Part shown: positions 55,166 through 63,100 of the stretch, piece by piece | Numbering within the stretch: position 1 is the stretch's first letter | How the letters are laid out: each line of letters starts with the position of its first letter | Assembly (NCBI RefSeq): GCF_023657595.1 | Contig: NZ_CP098323.1 | Coordinates: forward strand, 3,930,001 to 3,994,000 | Length of the DNA: 64,000 bases | DNA from: Cytobacillus firmus | GTDB lineage: Bacteria > Bacillota > Bacilli > Bacillales > Cytobacillaceae | Direction: 5' to 3' | Notes under the pieces: model-generated | Databases searched by the model: none | Seen by the model: the letters and a program-made list of their open reading frames with translations, nothing else | What the model was told of the DNA's origin: nothing | Made by a program: the position numbers and the translations under genes

Positions 55166-55497
55166 GGTCTTCTCCTTTCCGTTCCGATAACCCTTTAGCC
55201 AACTTTAAATCATATCATAACTAGTGAAGATTGGAAATGTAATTGAAGCCTTTGAACCAAATAGTCAATTCTTTACTATTTAAATTAAGCAAGTTTGAAA
55301 AGTTTAACCAAATGAATGGATTAATTTTCACGTGGAAAGCTGATATTATTGTAATTTGAGCACCGTACATTTCAACTTCATTATTATAAAATACTAAATA
55401 TTAAGACTTCGGATTTTTTCGACATTTTTTTTAGTTCCTGTGCTAATATGAAAATGTTCTAAACATTATGATATGGAACTATTTCAGGAGGATATAT
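55166..55497. other. Divergent intergenic region nifZ/braB
   Basis: This 332-base AT-rich gap holds the promoters of two divergent genes. Towards braB an extended -10 (TGCTAATAT, 55441-55449) is visible about 50 nt before the braB start, with no convincing -35. BraB is CodY-controlled in B. subtilis, but I see no clear CodY box. No gene or repeat is seen. Confidence 0.4.
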
Positions 55498-56841
55498 ATG
55501 GAGAATAAAACATTAGCACCAAAACAAATTCTCGCCGTCGGACTCATGTTATTTGCCCTATTCTTTGGGGCAGGAAATATGATTTTTCCTCCCTTCCTGG
55601 GACAAGCTGCCGGCACAAGTGTATGGACTGCTATTATTGGATTTCTAATTACAGGGGTTGGATTGCCGTTGCTAGGTATTATCGCCATTGCCAAAAATGG
55701 TGATTTACAGACAATTGCAAGCCGCGTACACCCTTTATACGGAATGATTTTTACTATTATTATGTACTTAGCCATTGGACCATTTTTCGGAATCCCGCGT
55801 ACAGGGACAGTTGCTTATGAAATTGGGGTTACTCCATTCTTGTCTGAAACCGCTTCCAATAGTGCTTTCCCGTTATTGGTTTATACCATAGCCTTTTTTG
55901 GCATCACAGCATGGCTTTCTCTCAATCCATCGAAATTAGTGGATAGAATTGGCAATATTTTCACACCTGCCTTGCTCATTATCCTTGCTGTTCTGGTTAT
56001 AAAAAGCATCATTACTCCTATGGGCGAATTGCAGGCTCCAGTGGGAGCATATGCAGAGGGGCCGTTCTTTAAAGGCTTCATTGAAGGCTACTTGACGATG
56101 GATACAATTGCAGCTCTGGTATTCGGTATTATCGTTATCAGTTCAATACAGGGTATGGGTGTGACAAATAAACATTCACTTATGAAAATTTGCATTACTG
56201 CCGGACTGATAGCGGCTGCCGGTCTTGCGGCAGTATATTTATCTCTTGCATATATCGGGGCAACAAGTGCGGAAGCTATAGGTGAATTCGATAATGGCGG
56301 CGCTATCCTATCTGCCGTTTCTCATTTTCTATTTGGATCAGCGGGAGCAGTGATCCTTGGGCTCGCCATAACGGTAGCATGCCTGACAACCTCAATCGGA
56401 CTCGTTTCCGCTTGTGCGCAATACTTTCATAAACTGCTCCCCAAAATATCATATAAAACCATTGTAATCATCCTTTCATTGTTCAGTATGGTGGTTGCAA
56501 ATATTGGTTTAACTCAGTTGATTCAGCTTTCATTGCCAATTTTGATCATCATTTATCCTCTGGCCATCGTGCTGATACTTCTATCGTTTATGCACAATGC
56601 CTTTAATGGCTACTCAGTTGTATATATCGGGGCATTAATTCCAACAGGATTAATCAGTTTTGTGGATGGCTTGAAAACAGCTGGAATGGACGTATCCTTT
56701 ATCACAGACTCACTTCAATTCCTCCCATTCTTTGCTGAGGGTATCGGCTGGATTGTGCCTGCCATTGCTGGAGCTGTTATAGGCTACTTCCTGGCAATTG
56801 CTGTTGGGGAGTCAAAAAAAACAATTGCTGGGAACGAATAA
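55498..56841 (+). CDS. braB: Branched-chain amino acid transporter BraB (LIVCS family)
   Basis: This 447-residue permease takes up leucine, isoleucine and valine with sodium or protons. It has twelve predicted membrane helices; the N terminus GLMLFALFFGAGNMIFPPFLG and the FGIPRTGTVAYEIGV segment are family signatures. The ATG at 55498 follows AGGAGGATATAT; a frame from 55468 adds an unsupported N terminus. The stop codon at 56839-56841 is immediately followed by a family B repeat. Confidence 0.92.
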   Translation: MENKTLAPKQILAVGLMLFALFFGAGNMIFPPFLGQAAGTSVWTAIIGFLITGVGLPLLGIIAIAKNGDLQTIASRVHPLYGMIFTIIMYLAIGPFFGIPRTGTVAYEIGVTPFLSETASNSAFPLLVYTIAFFGITAWLSLNPSKLVDRIGNIFTPALLIILAVLVIKSIITPMGELQAPVGAYAEGPFFKGFIEGYLTMDTIAALVFGIIVISSIQGMGVTNKHSLMKICITAGLIAAAGLAAVYLSLAYIGATSAEAIGEFDNGGAILSAVSHFLFGSAGAVILGLAITVACLTTSIGLVSACAQYFHKLLPKISYKTIVIILSLFSMVVANIGLTQLIQLSLPILIIIYPLAIVLILLSFMHNAFNGYSVVYIGALIPTGLISFVDGLKTAGMDVSFITDSLQFLPFFAEGIGWIVPAIAGAVIGYFLAIAVGESKKTIAGNE

Positions 56842-56993
56842 TAAAGTGAAACTTCAATCAGCAGAGAGCGCTTTTCTCCCTGCTGATTGTTAGTTGAACC
56901 AATCGGGCCTTTACGGGCAGTTTGACCCCACTTTTCCTCCTCTGATTCCGCTGAGTCTCGAAGTGGGGGGCTTACTGCCCGTTAGACTGCGAT
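56842..56993 (+). repeat. Repeat family B, copy B2
   Basis: This copy begins TAAAGTGAAACTTCAATCAG directly after the braB stop codon and ends ACTGCCCGTTAGACTGCGAT. Near the end ACGGGCAGT pairs with ACTGCCCGT and CCCCACTT with AAGTGGGG. It is joined head to tail with B3, sharing the boundary bases GAT. Confidence 0.85.
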
Positions 56994-57206
56994 AAAGTGA
57001 AACTTCAATCAGCAGAGAGCGCTTTTCTCCCTGCTGATTGTTAGTTGAGGCCCACAGGAGGTGGGTCACAAAGACGTTGCCACAGGACGTGGCGTTCTTA
57101 GTCTTTGACCTTATTTGGGCCTTTACGGGCAGTAAGGCCCCCACTTATTCTCGATTGATTCCGCTGACTCTTGAAGTGGGGGCCTTACTGCCCGTTAGAC
57201 TGCGAT
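56991..57206 (+). repeat. Repeat family B, copy B3
   Basis: This copy has the same ends as B2 but carries an inserted module at 57064-57110 that also occurs in family A copy A4. At 57125-57146 and 57174-57195 it forms a perfect 22-bp stem (starting ACGGGCAGTAAGGCC). The two copies and the ezrA terminator account for the 453-base gap between braB and ezrA. Confidence 0.85.
57064..57110 (+). other. Shared hairpin module in repeat B3
   Basis: GGTC..AAAGAC-GTT-GCCAC-loop AGGAC-GTGGC-..-GTCTTT-GACC folds into one long stem-loop with small bulges. The equivalent module in A4 (30413-30469) has GCAGAC/GTCTGC in place of AAAGAC/GTCTTT, so two base pairs changed on both sides. Confidence 0.7.
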
Positions 57207-57261
57207 CAAGAAGCTCCATGCGCACGCTTATCGGCGCATGGAGCCGGATAGATTCCTTTTT

Positions 57262-57297
57262 AAAAAAACAGATCCGATAATCGGATCTGTTTTTTTA
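57262..57297 (-). terminator. Terminator after ezrA
   Basis: A perfect 15-bp stem (57262-57276 with 57282-57296) has A7 and T7 ends and overlaps the ezrA stop codon; termination is expected on the minus strand. Confidence 0.88.
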
Positions 57298-58983
57298 TTG
57301 TTCAGTTATTAATTCTTCAATTCTCTTGATCGCACCCGGCTCGACTTCTTCAATTGAGGAGGCAGCCTGCTCCAATGCTTTTTTATATTCATAACTTCTG
57401 AATGAAGCCTCTGCTTCCCTTAATCCATTATCAATAGATGGATATCTGCTTCTGTATCGGTTGCCATATTGGATGACTTTCTCAGCTAGAAGAATCGTCT
57501 CAATCATATCTCCCACAGAATCAGCAGCCTTATCAACAGTCAGCACCGCAACTTCAAGATATTGCTGGACCGAAGGAATATTCAATGGTTTTTCATCGAG
57601 CTTAGCCAGCACATTATCTATGCTTTCTTTCGCATCCTGGATCAAATATTTATATTCCTGTGAAACTCCAGGCACGTTGTTTTTAGAGATAAGCCTTATT
57701 GTTTCTGCCACTTTCTTGCTTAATTCTTTTACTTTTTCCCTTGCAGACATTTCGTCTTTTCGTAAGGCCTGAAGCTTTTCGGCAAAGGCTGTCTGCTCAT
57801 CTGAAATCTCCTCAATGTGTTCCTTGACTTCCGCCAGCTCTTCTCTCAGAAGTGTATGGGGAGTATTTTGGCTGTTAATCTTATGCTCCAGCACTTCGAA
57901 TTTTTTGAACAGCTGGCTTATTTTTTTCTCCAGGTGGATTTGAATTTCAAGATCCTTTTCTGGAACATGATAGCTATTCCGGACAGCCGCTATCTCTGTC
58001 TTTAGCTTATTGTTCATATCACGGTTATTATAAAGCATGGTTCTTGTTGCCTCATCCTGCTGGCTTAAGTAATGTCTGGCATGTACTTCCTTTTCGAGCA
58101 GATCGTACAGATGTTCAATATTATCTTTAATCTCTTCGACTCCTGTTTGAACTTCTTCGATTTGTGCCTGATCAATGGAGCCTGCATATACATTTACTTG
58201 TTCTTCAAGCCTTTCAATTTCTTTATCTATTTGCAGGTGATCAAGCAGATATCCCTGCTCCAGCATTTCCTTGTATCCGTCTCTCAGCTCTTCCAGCTCG
58301 GAAGGGATCTTGGATTGACAGTCAACCATCAAACTTGGTATAGCTTCCATTTTGGCTTGAGAATCCTCAATCAGCGCTTTGATTATAAGAAGGATTTCAC
58401 GTGCTTCAAGGTAATTGCCCTTTTCGGTTTTGTCATCGAATTCTTCAAATTTGGCCAATGCTTCATCAAGCTGTTCTTCAAGAATTTTTTCAGATTTGCC
58501 GAATGTATGGCGGTGTGCAAGGAGAGACTTTTTGCATTGGCGGTACATTTCTTTCAATTCTTCAATTTCCGCTCTATTTTTCTCTTCACTGCCTACCAGT
58601 TCATTCAATTCAGCAAGCAGGTTTTTGATGTTTTCTTCTATCTCAGTTAACCTTTTTTCTATTCTCTGCTGAATTTCCTTGGAATTTTTAAAACGGTATT
58701 TATCTATGCTCTCTTCAGCATCAAATAACAATTCTTCCACATCTGGAAGCTGCGATGTAACTATTTCATCCCATTCATTTCTCCAGCGTTCGAATAATTC
58801 CTCTGTCTGCCCCGTCATATTCAGCTTTTTCACTCTAGACATTTCATCTAGAACTGGGCGGTCCGTTATGTCCATCTTCCATGTTTCCAGCCTGTCAATT
58901 TCTTTGTAATGTTTTTTCTTAAAAAAATATCCGGTGAGATATAGGCATAAAAGAATGACTATAGCTCCAATTATGTATTCCAT
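57295..58983 (-). CDS. ezrA: EzrA, septation ring formation regulator
   Basis: This 562-residue protein has one N-terminal membrane helix (about 3-22, YIIGAIVILLCLYLTGYFF) and a long cytoplasmic region of spectrin-like coiled coils to the end. EzrA prevents extra FtsZ rings and helps coordinate cell-wall synthesis at the septum; the length matches B. subtilis exactly. The ATG at 58983 follows AGGGGGCTTTAAA; a longer frame to 59079 adds a basic stretch before the membrane helix and is not supported. A family C repeat lies upstream. Confidence 0.95.
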   Translation of the reverse strand: MEYIIGAIVILLCLYLTGYFFKKKHYKEIDRLETWKMDITDRPVLDEMSRVKKLNMTGQTEELFERWRNEWDEIVTSQLPDVEELLFDAEESIDKYRFKNSKEIQQRIEKRLTEIEENIKNLLAELNELVGSEEKNRAEIEELKEMYRQCKKSLLAHRHTFGKSEKILEEQLDEALAKFEEFDDKTEKGNYLEAREILLIIKALIEDSQAKMEAIPSLMVDCQSKIPSELEELRDGYKEMLEQGYLLDHLQIDKEIERLEEQVNVYAGSIDQAQIEEVQTGVEEIKDNIEHLYDLLEKEVHARHYLSQQDEATRTMLYNNRDMNNKLKTEIAAVRNSYHVPEKDLEIQIHLEKKISQLFKKFEVLEHKINSQNTPHTLLREELAEVKEHIEEISDEQTAFAEKLQALRKDEMSAREKVKELSKKVAETIRLISKNNVPGVSQEYKYLIQDAKESIDNVLAKLDEKPLNIPSVQQYLEVAVLTVDKAADSVGDMIETILLAEKVIQYGNRYRSRYPSIDNGLREAEASFRSYEYKKALEQAASSIEEVEPGAIKRIEELITEQ

Positions 58984-59218
58984 TTTAAAGCCCCCTGTTC
59001 TGTTCCCGAGCCAGCATGTATATATAAAGTTTTTATTTAATAGTGTGAGGCGTTTCTTTATTTCACATGTTATTTTCAATGCTTTTATGATACCATGTAA
59101 ACGACATTTTTTGACTATTTATTTCATTTTTTTATGAATTTCTTCTTTTATATCTCGTCTAAAATGCTATTTTCGAAAAATAACTATAGCATCTATAATT
59201 TTTTAATGTTTCTTTTAA

Positions 59219-59456
59219 GGCTCTTTTCGTATAAATTCTTATTTTTGCCTTTCAATGTTATCCGTTGATTTCCGCTCCAGGCTGCTCAGCGAACAGCGGG
59301 GCGGGCGGTGAGCCTCCTCAACGCTCCGCGTCTGCGGGGTCTCACCTGTCCCGCTACTCCCGCAGGACATTGAATAAGCTTCCTTGAGTAAACACCGCAC
59401 GAAGAAAATGCGAATGCATTTTCGAGGATCTCGCACCTTCCGCTGCAATCAACTCA
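59219..59456 (-). repeat. Repeat family C, copy C3
   Basis: Read on the minus strand it starts GAGTTGATTGCAGCGGAAGG, has a GAAAATGC/GCATTTTC hairpin, TGTCCTGCGGGAGTAGCGGG and GGAGCGGAAATCAAC, and ends with CATTGAAAGGC..AGAGCC, matching C1 over its length. It lies between the divergent ezrA and hisJ. The rest of the 647-base gap (58984-59218, 59457-59630) is AT-rich, should hold both promoters, and shows nothing else I can support. Confidence 0.85.
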
Positions 59457-59630
59457 GTAATTAATATATAATATGCAACAGAAAACCGCCTTTTTAATTG
59501 AACTATATGAACTGTTCAAATACAAACAATTCGCTTTTTATAAAAGATTTCCTTCTTTATTTAGGAGATATATAAAAAAGAGACTTGAGTACCGCATCAA
59601 TTAAACCATTGCAGAAAGGAAGGTCTTTAT

Positions 59631-60425
59631 ATGTTAAAAGACGGCCATATCCACACACCCTATTGCCCGCACGGGACAAAAGATTCATTGGAAGATTATG
59701 TTGAAAAAGCAATAAGTCTGGGTTTTAAGGAGATTTCTTTTACCGAACATGCTCCGCTCCCTGATGGCTTTGAGGACCCGGCACCTGCCCGGGACAGTGC
59801 GATGCGCAAGGAGAATCTTGAAAATTATTTTACTGATATTTCAAGAATAAAAGCAGATTACCACGGAAAAATCAGGATTAATGCGGGGCTTGAAGTGGAT
59901 TACATTGAAGGCTTTGAACGGGAGATTACAGAATTCCTCGATAAAAATGGAAAATACATGGATGATTCTATTTTATCTGTACATTTTCTAAAACATGGCA
60001 GCCGCTACGAATGCGTGGACTACAGCCCGGATGTTTTTGCAAAGATGATCGAAGAATATGGTTCTATTGATGCAGTTTATATGAATTATTTCCGCACCCT
60101 GCTTTTATCTATAAAAGCAGATTTGGGACCGTTTAAACCAAAAAGAATTGGGCATATCACCCTGGTGAAAAAATTTCAAAAAAAATATCCCGCTGATCGG
60201 GAATTTAGAGAGGAAATAAACCAAATACTTGATGAGGTTCATACTCATGGCTATGAACTCGACTATAATGGAGCCGGTTTCGCCAAGCCTTTATGCAAGG
60301 ATTCCTATCCTCCGGACTGGGCTGCTGCAGCAGCGGCCCAAAAAGGCATTACACTGGTATATGGATCCGATTCTCATCAGGCAAAGGAAATGGGTCAGGG
60401 CCTTGATAGAATGAAACACCTTTAG
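59631..60425 (+). CDS. hisJ: Histidinol-phosphatase, PHP family
   Basis: This 264-residue phosphatase removes phosphate from histidinol phosphate in histidine synthesis. It is the PHP-type enzyme (like B. subtilis HisJ), with metal ligands in DGHIHTPYCPHG (His6, His8), FTEHAPLP, the GLEVDYIEG region, LSVHFLKH and the C-terminal VYGSDSHQAKEMG. The ATG follows AAAGGAAGGTCTTTAT. Its stop overlaps the refZ stop on the other strand by 4 nt, with no terminator between. Confidence 0.93.
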   Translation: MLKDGHIHTPYCPHGTKDSLEDYVEKAISLGFKEISFTEHAPLPDGFEDPAPARDSAMRKENLENYFTDISRIKADYHGKIRINAGLEVDYIEGFEREITEFLDKNGKYMDDSILSVHFLKHGSRYECVDYSPDVFAKMIEEYGSIDAVYMNYFRTLLLSIKADLGPFKPKRIGHITLVKKFQKKYPADREFREEINQILDEVHTHGYELDYNGAGFAKPLCKDSYPPDWAAAAAAQKGITLVYGSDSHQAKEMGQGLDRMKHL

Positions 60426-61051
60426 AGTACAGCAGCATATGATTTTCCGGCATGATTGCACAGGACTCCATCAACCCAGTTGAAGATCTCTTTCGTATAT
60501 TTGTCCGCGAAATATTTTTCATGAGGAAATACATGCAGAACTTCAGCCATATAATGTGTGTTCAGAAATGGCATGGACAGGAGTCCTTTCAGCTGGATAA
60601 TCATATAATTGGCTGAATGGTTACGGAACTCTTTTGTTTTCATGCCCCTTTCGAGCACCCTGCCAAAATAAAACTTTTCCTTTGCTAAATAAGTGGACAT
60701 GATTTCTCTTACCACCTGTGAATCTATTGAAATTTCCCTGAGTATCAATCTTGTTAAATGGCTATGCTCAAATTGATAAACCATGATGTTTTGCGCCATT
60801 TTTTTCAGGCTCAGAGCCGCCCCCTGCTCAAGAAATGAAAACCCCTTCTCTATCTCCTGAATATACCCTTCGAAAAAAGCAGTAAAGCAATATTCAAGCA
60901 GCCCGTGTTTGTTATCGAAATAGTATGCGATATTCGCTGGATTCGTCTGAGCTTTGCCTGCAATATCACGGATGGAAGTCCCAGAAAAACCCTTCGTATT
61001 AAATAAGGAGATAGCGGCAGACACAATTGCCTCTTTTGAATTTTTCTTCAA
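60422..61051 (-). CDS. refZ: RefZ, TetR-family regulator of FtsZ
   Basis: This 209-residue protein has an N-terminal TetR helix-turn-helix (about 5-50, AIVSAAISLFNTKGFSGTSIRDIAGKAQTNPANIAYYFDNK) and the RefZ C-terminal domain (HLTRLILREISIDSQVVREIMSTYLAKEKFYFG, QLKGLLSMPFLNTHYMAEVLHVFPHEKYF). In B. subtilis RefZ binds motifs near the origin and inhibits FtsZ to help place the asymmetric septum in sporulation. The start is a TTG at 61051 after GAGGCGGGAACT, which gives the known length; a frame to 61132 is unsupported. It is divergent from ytsP. Confidence 0.92.
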   Translation of the reverse strand: MKKNSKEAIVSAAISLFNTKGFSGTSIRDIAGKAQTNPANIAYYFDNKHGLLEYCFTAFFEGYIQEIEKGFSFLEQGAALSLKKMAQNIMVYQFEHSHLTRLILREISIDSQVVREIMSTYLAKEKFYFGRVLERGMKTKEFRNHSANYMIIQLKGLLSMPFLNTHYMAEVLHVFPHEKYFADKYTKEIFNWVDGVLCNHAGKSYAAVL

Positions 61052-61241
61052 AGTTCCCGCCTCACTTTCTTTTGTAAAGTTTCTGTCCAAACACGCGAAT
61101 TCATAAACGGATTTGTTGTGATAATTAAACATTCTTGCTAAAATCGTCTTATCCTTTATAAAGTTCTCGACAATGTCCTTCTAATTTCCTGTTCATCTGC
61201 CAGGAAATTCATATATCTTTGAGAAAGCTAGGTGATTTGTG

Positions 61242-61721
61242 ATGTTTAGTGTCGAATCATACAAGGGAACCCGTGAAGAAAATTATCAATTATTGATTAA
61301 ACAGCTCTCCGCTCTTCTTGAAGGGGAAACGAACAGCATTGCCAATTTAAGCAACGCATCAGCACTTCTTAATCAATTTCTGGAACGTACAAACTGGGTA
61401 GGGTTTTATCTGATGGAAGAAGGCGAGCTTGTTCTCGGGCCATTTCAGGGTCTGCCTGCATGTGTAAGAATCCCCCTTGGCAAGGGAGTGTGCGGAACAG
61501 CCGCGAAGCAATTGGAAACTGTCCGTGTTGAAGATGTCCATCAATTCCCTGGACATATCGCCTGTGACGCTGCTTCACAGTCCGAAATCGTTATTCCGCT
61601 TATTAAAGATGGCAAGCTTCTCGGTGTGCTGGATATTGATTCCCCGGAAAAAAACCGTTTTGATGAACTTGACCAAAAATACCTGGAACAATTCTCAGAG
61701 GTACTTGTATCCTTCCTGTAA
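61242..61721 (+). CDS. ytsP: GAF-domain free methionine-R-sulfoxide reductase (YtsP)
   Basis: This 159-residue single GAF-domain protein matches fRMsr, which reduces free methionine-(R)-sulfoxide. The three family cysteines are present in LPACVRIPLGKGVCGTA and HIACDAASQSEIVIPL. The ATG at 61242 follows AGGTGATTTGTG; a GTG at 61239 is also in frame but within the ribosome-binding spacing. It ends at a terminator shared with the convergent methionine gamma-lyase gene, another sulfur amino acid gene. Confidence 0.9.
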   Translation: MFSVESYKGTREENYQLLIKQLSALLEGETNSIANLSNASALLNQFLERTNWVGFYLMEEGELVLGPFQGLPACVRIPLGKGVCGTAAKQLETVRVEDVHQFPGHIACDAASQSEIVIPLIKDGKLLGVLDIDSPEKNRFDELDQKYLEQFSEVLVSFL

Positions 61722-61730
61722 AAGATTTCA

Positions 61731-61768
61731 AAAAAGAGATGGCCATTTAAAAACGGCCATCTCTTTTT
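61731..61768. terminator. Bidirectional terminator between ytsP and mdeA
   Basis: AAAAAGAGATGGCC (61731-61744) and GGCCATCTCTTTTT (61755-61768) form a perfect 14-bp stem between convergent stops. Confidence 0.9.
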
Positions 61769-61770
61769 TA

Positions 61771-62958
61771 TCAGACTTCTTCAAGAGCCTGGGACAGATC
61801 ATCCCTGATATCTTCCCATGATTCGAGGCCGACTGAAAGCCTCAGCAATGTATCTTCAATGCCCATTTTCTCACGGAATTCTTTTGGAACTACTGCATGC
61901 GTCATAGTTGCAGGGTGCTGAATTAATGTCTCTGCATCTCCAAGGCTCACGGCAATTTTTATTAGATTCAGCCTGTTCATAAATTCCTGAGCAGTCTCTT
62001 TATCTCCTTTTAGAGTAAAGGAAATCATTCCGCCCGGCTTTCTCATTTGTTTTTGCGCAATATCAAAATCTGTATTACTGCTGTCTCCGGGAAAATAAAC
62101 TTTTTCCACTTTTGGATGCGCCAATAAGTATGATGCAAGCTGTTCAGCATTATCACAGTGCCTGTCAAGTCTGACTGCAAGTGTTTTCAAGCCGCGCAGC
62201 AGCAGCCAGGCATCAAAAGGTGAAATAATGCCCCCAATGTCTTTTTGAGTAGTCATCCTTACTTCATCCAAAAATTCTTTGCTACCTACAACAAGGCCGG
62301 CAATTACGTCACCATGACCCCCGATGTATTTTGTCGCACTATGAATGACAATATCGCATCCCAGCTCAATCGGGTTCTGTAAATATGGAGAACAGAAAGT
62401 ATTATCAACCACAACTGGAATTCCTTTCTCCCTCCCTACTTCTGCAACCATCTTCAAATCCACCAATTTCATTGTTGGATTTATTGGAGTTTCAACATAT
62501 ATACAGACAGTCTCAGGCTTTATTTGATCAAGCAGCTGCTGCTTTGATTCCATAGCTGAATAATCATGGCTAATTTTATATTTTTCCTCCATCATCTCCA
62601 GGAGTCCAAATGTACAACCATACACTCCCTGTGAACATAAGATATGATCACCTGTTTTGGTTAAAGCAAACAGAACAGCTGAAACCGCGGCCATGCCCGA
62701 ACCAAAAGCAAGGGCAGCTTCTCCCTTTTCAAGGGCGGCCATTCTTTCTTCCAGCATCTTTACTGTTGGATTGCCCAGACGGGAATAAATATAGCCTTCT
62801 TCTTCACCGGCAAAACGCTTTTCCCCCTGCTGTGCAGTCTCAAAAGTAAAAGTTGACGTCTGAAAAATAGGCGGCGCCAGGCTTCCCTTGAAGCTTTCTG
62901 CATCGTATCCTTCATGGATGACCTGCGTCTCGAAGTTAAACCGATGATTTCTATCCAT
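61771..62958 (-). CDS. mdeA: Methionine gamma-lyase
   Basis: This 395-residue PLP enzyme of the Cys/Met metabolism family is predicted to split methionine into methanethiol, 2-oxobutyrate and ammonia. The PLP lysine is Lys210 in HSATKYIGGHGD. The methionine-lyase hallmark Cys115 in GVYGCTFG and the pair Lys239-Asp240 (TTQKDIGG), which set it apart from cystathionine lyases, are present. The ATG follows GGGGAGAGTTATA. It lies between ytsP and the diguanylate cyclase gene, where B. subtilis, as I know it, has no such gene. Confidence 0.88.
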   Translation of the reverse strand: MDRNHRFNFETQVIHEGYDAESFKGSLAPPIFQTSTFTFETAQQGEKRFAGEEEGYIYSRLGNPTVKMLEERMAALEKGEAALAFGSGMAAVSAVLFALTKTGDHILCSQGVYGCTFGLLEMMEEKYKISHDYSAMESKQQLLDQIKPETVCIYVETPINPTMKLVDLKMVAEVGREKGIPVVVDNTFCSPYLQNPIELGCDIVIHSATKYIGGHGDVIAGLVVGSKEFLDEVRMTTQKDIGGIISPFDAWLLLRGLKTLAVRLDRHCDNAEQLASYLLAHPKVEKVYFPGDSSNTDFDIAQKQMRKPGGMISFTLKGDKETAQEFMNRLNLIKIAVSLGDAETLIQHPATMTHAVVPKEFREKMGIEDTLLRLSVGLESWEDIRDDLSQALEEV

Positions 62959-63075
62959 TATAACTCTCCCCTTCGTTGAAAACGCTTACATTATTTACTA
63001 TAATAAGCTCCTCTTTCAGCATATGATAATAGCATATTTTTTGAAAGTAATTTGTTTTGGAAAAATATTAATAAA

Positions 63076-63098
63076 GACTGCCTCTTTATAAGGCAGTC
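63076..63098 (-). terminator. Terminator after the diguanylate cyclase gene
   Basis: GACTGCCT (63076-63083) and AGGCAGTC (63091-63098) pair over 8 bp with a T-rich tail on the minus strand. Confidence 0.75.
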
Positions 63099-63100
63099 CC

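Noticed and set aside
59240..59448. Open frame on the minus strand in repeat C3
   Set aside because: It coincides with the GC-rich repeat, lacks a ribosome-binding site, and is not kept in copies C1 and C2.
59575..59625. A T-box leader before hisJ, suggested by GAGTACCGCATC
   Set aside because: The antiterminator consensus TGGNACCGCG is not met, no terminator follows, and the remaining leader is too short for a T-box stem I.
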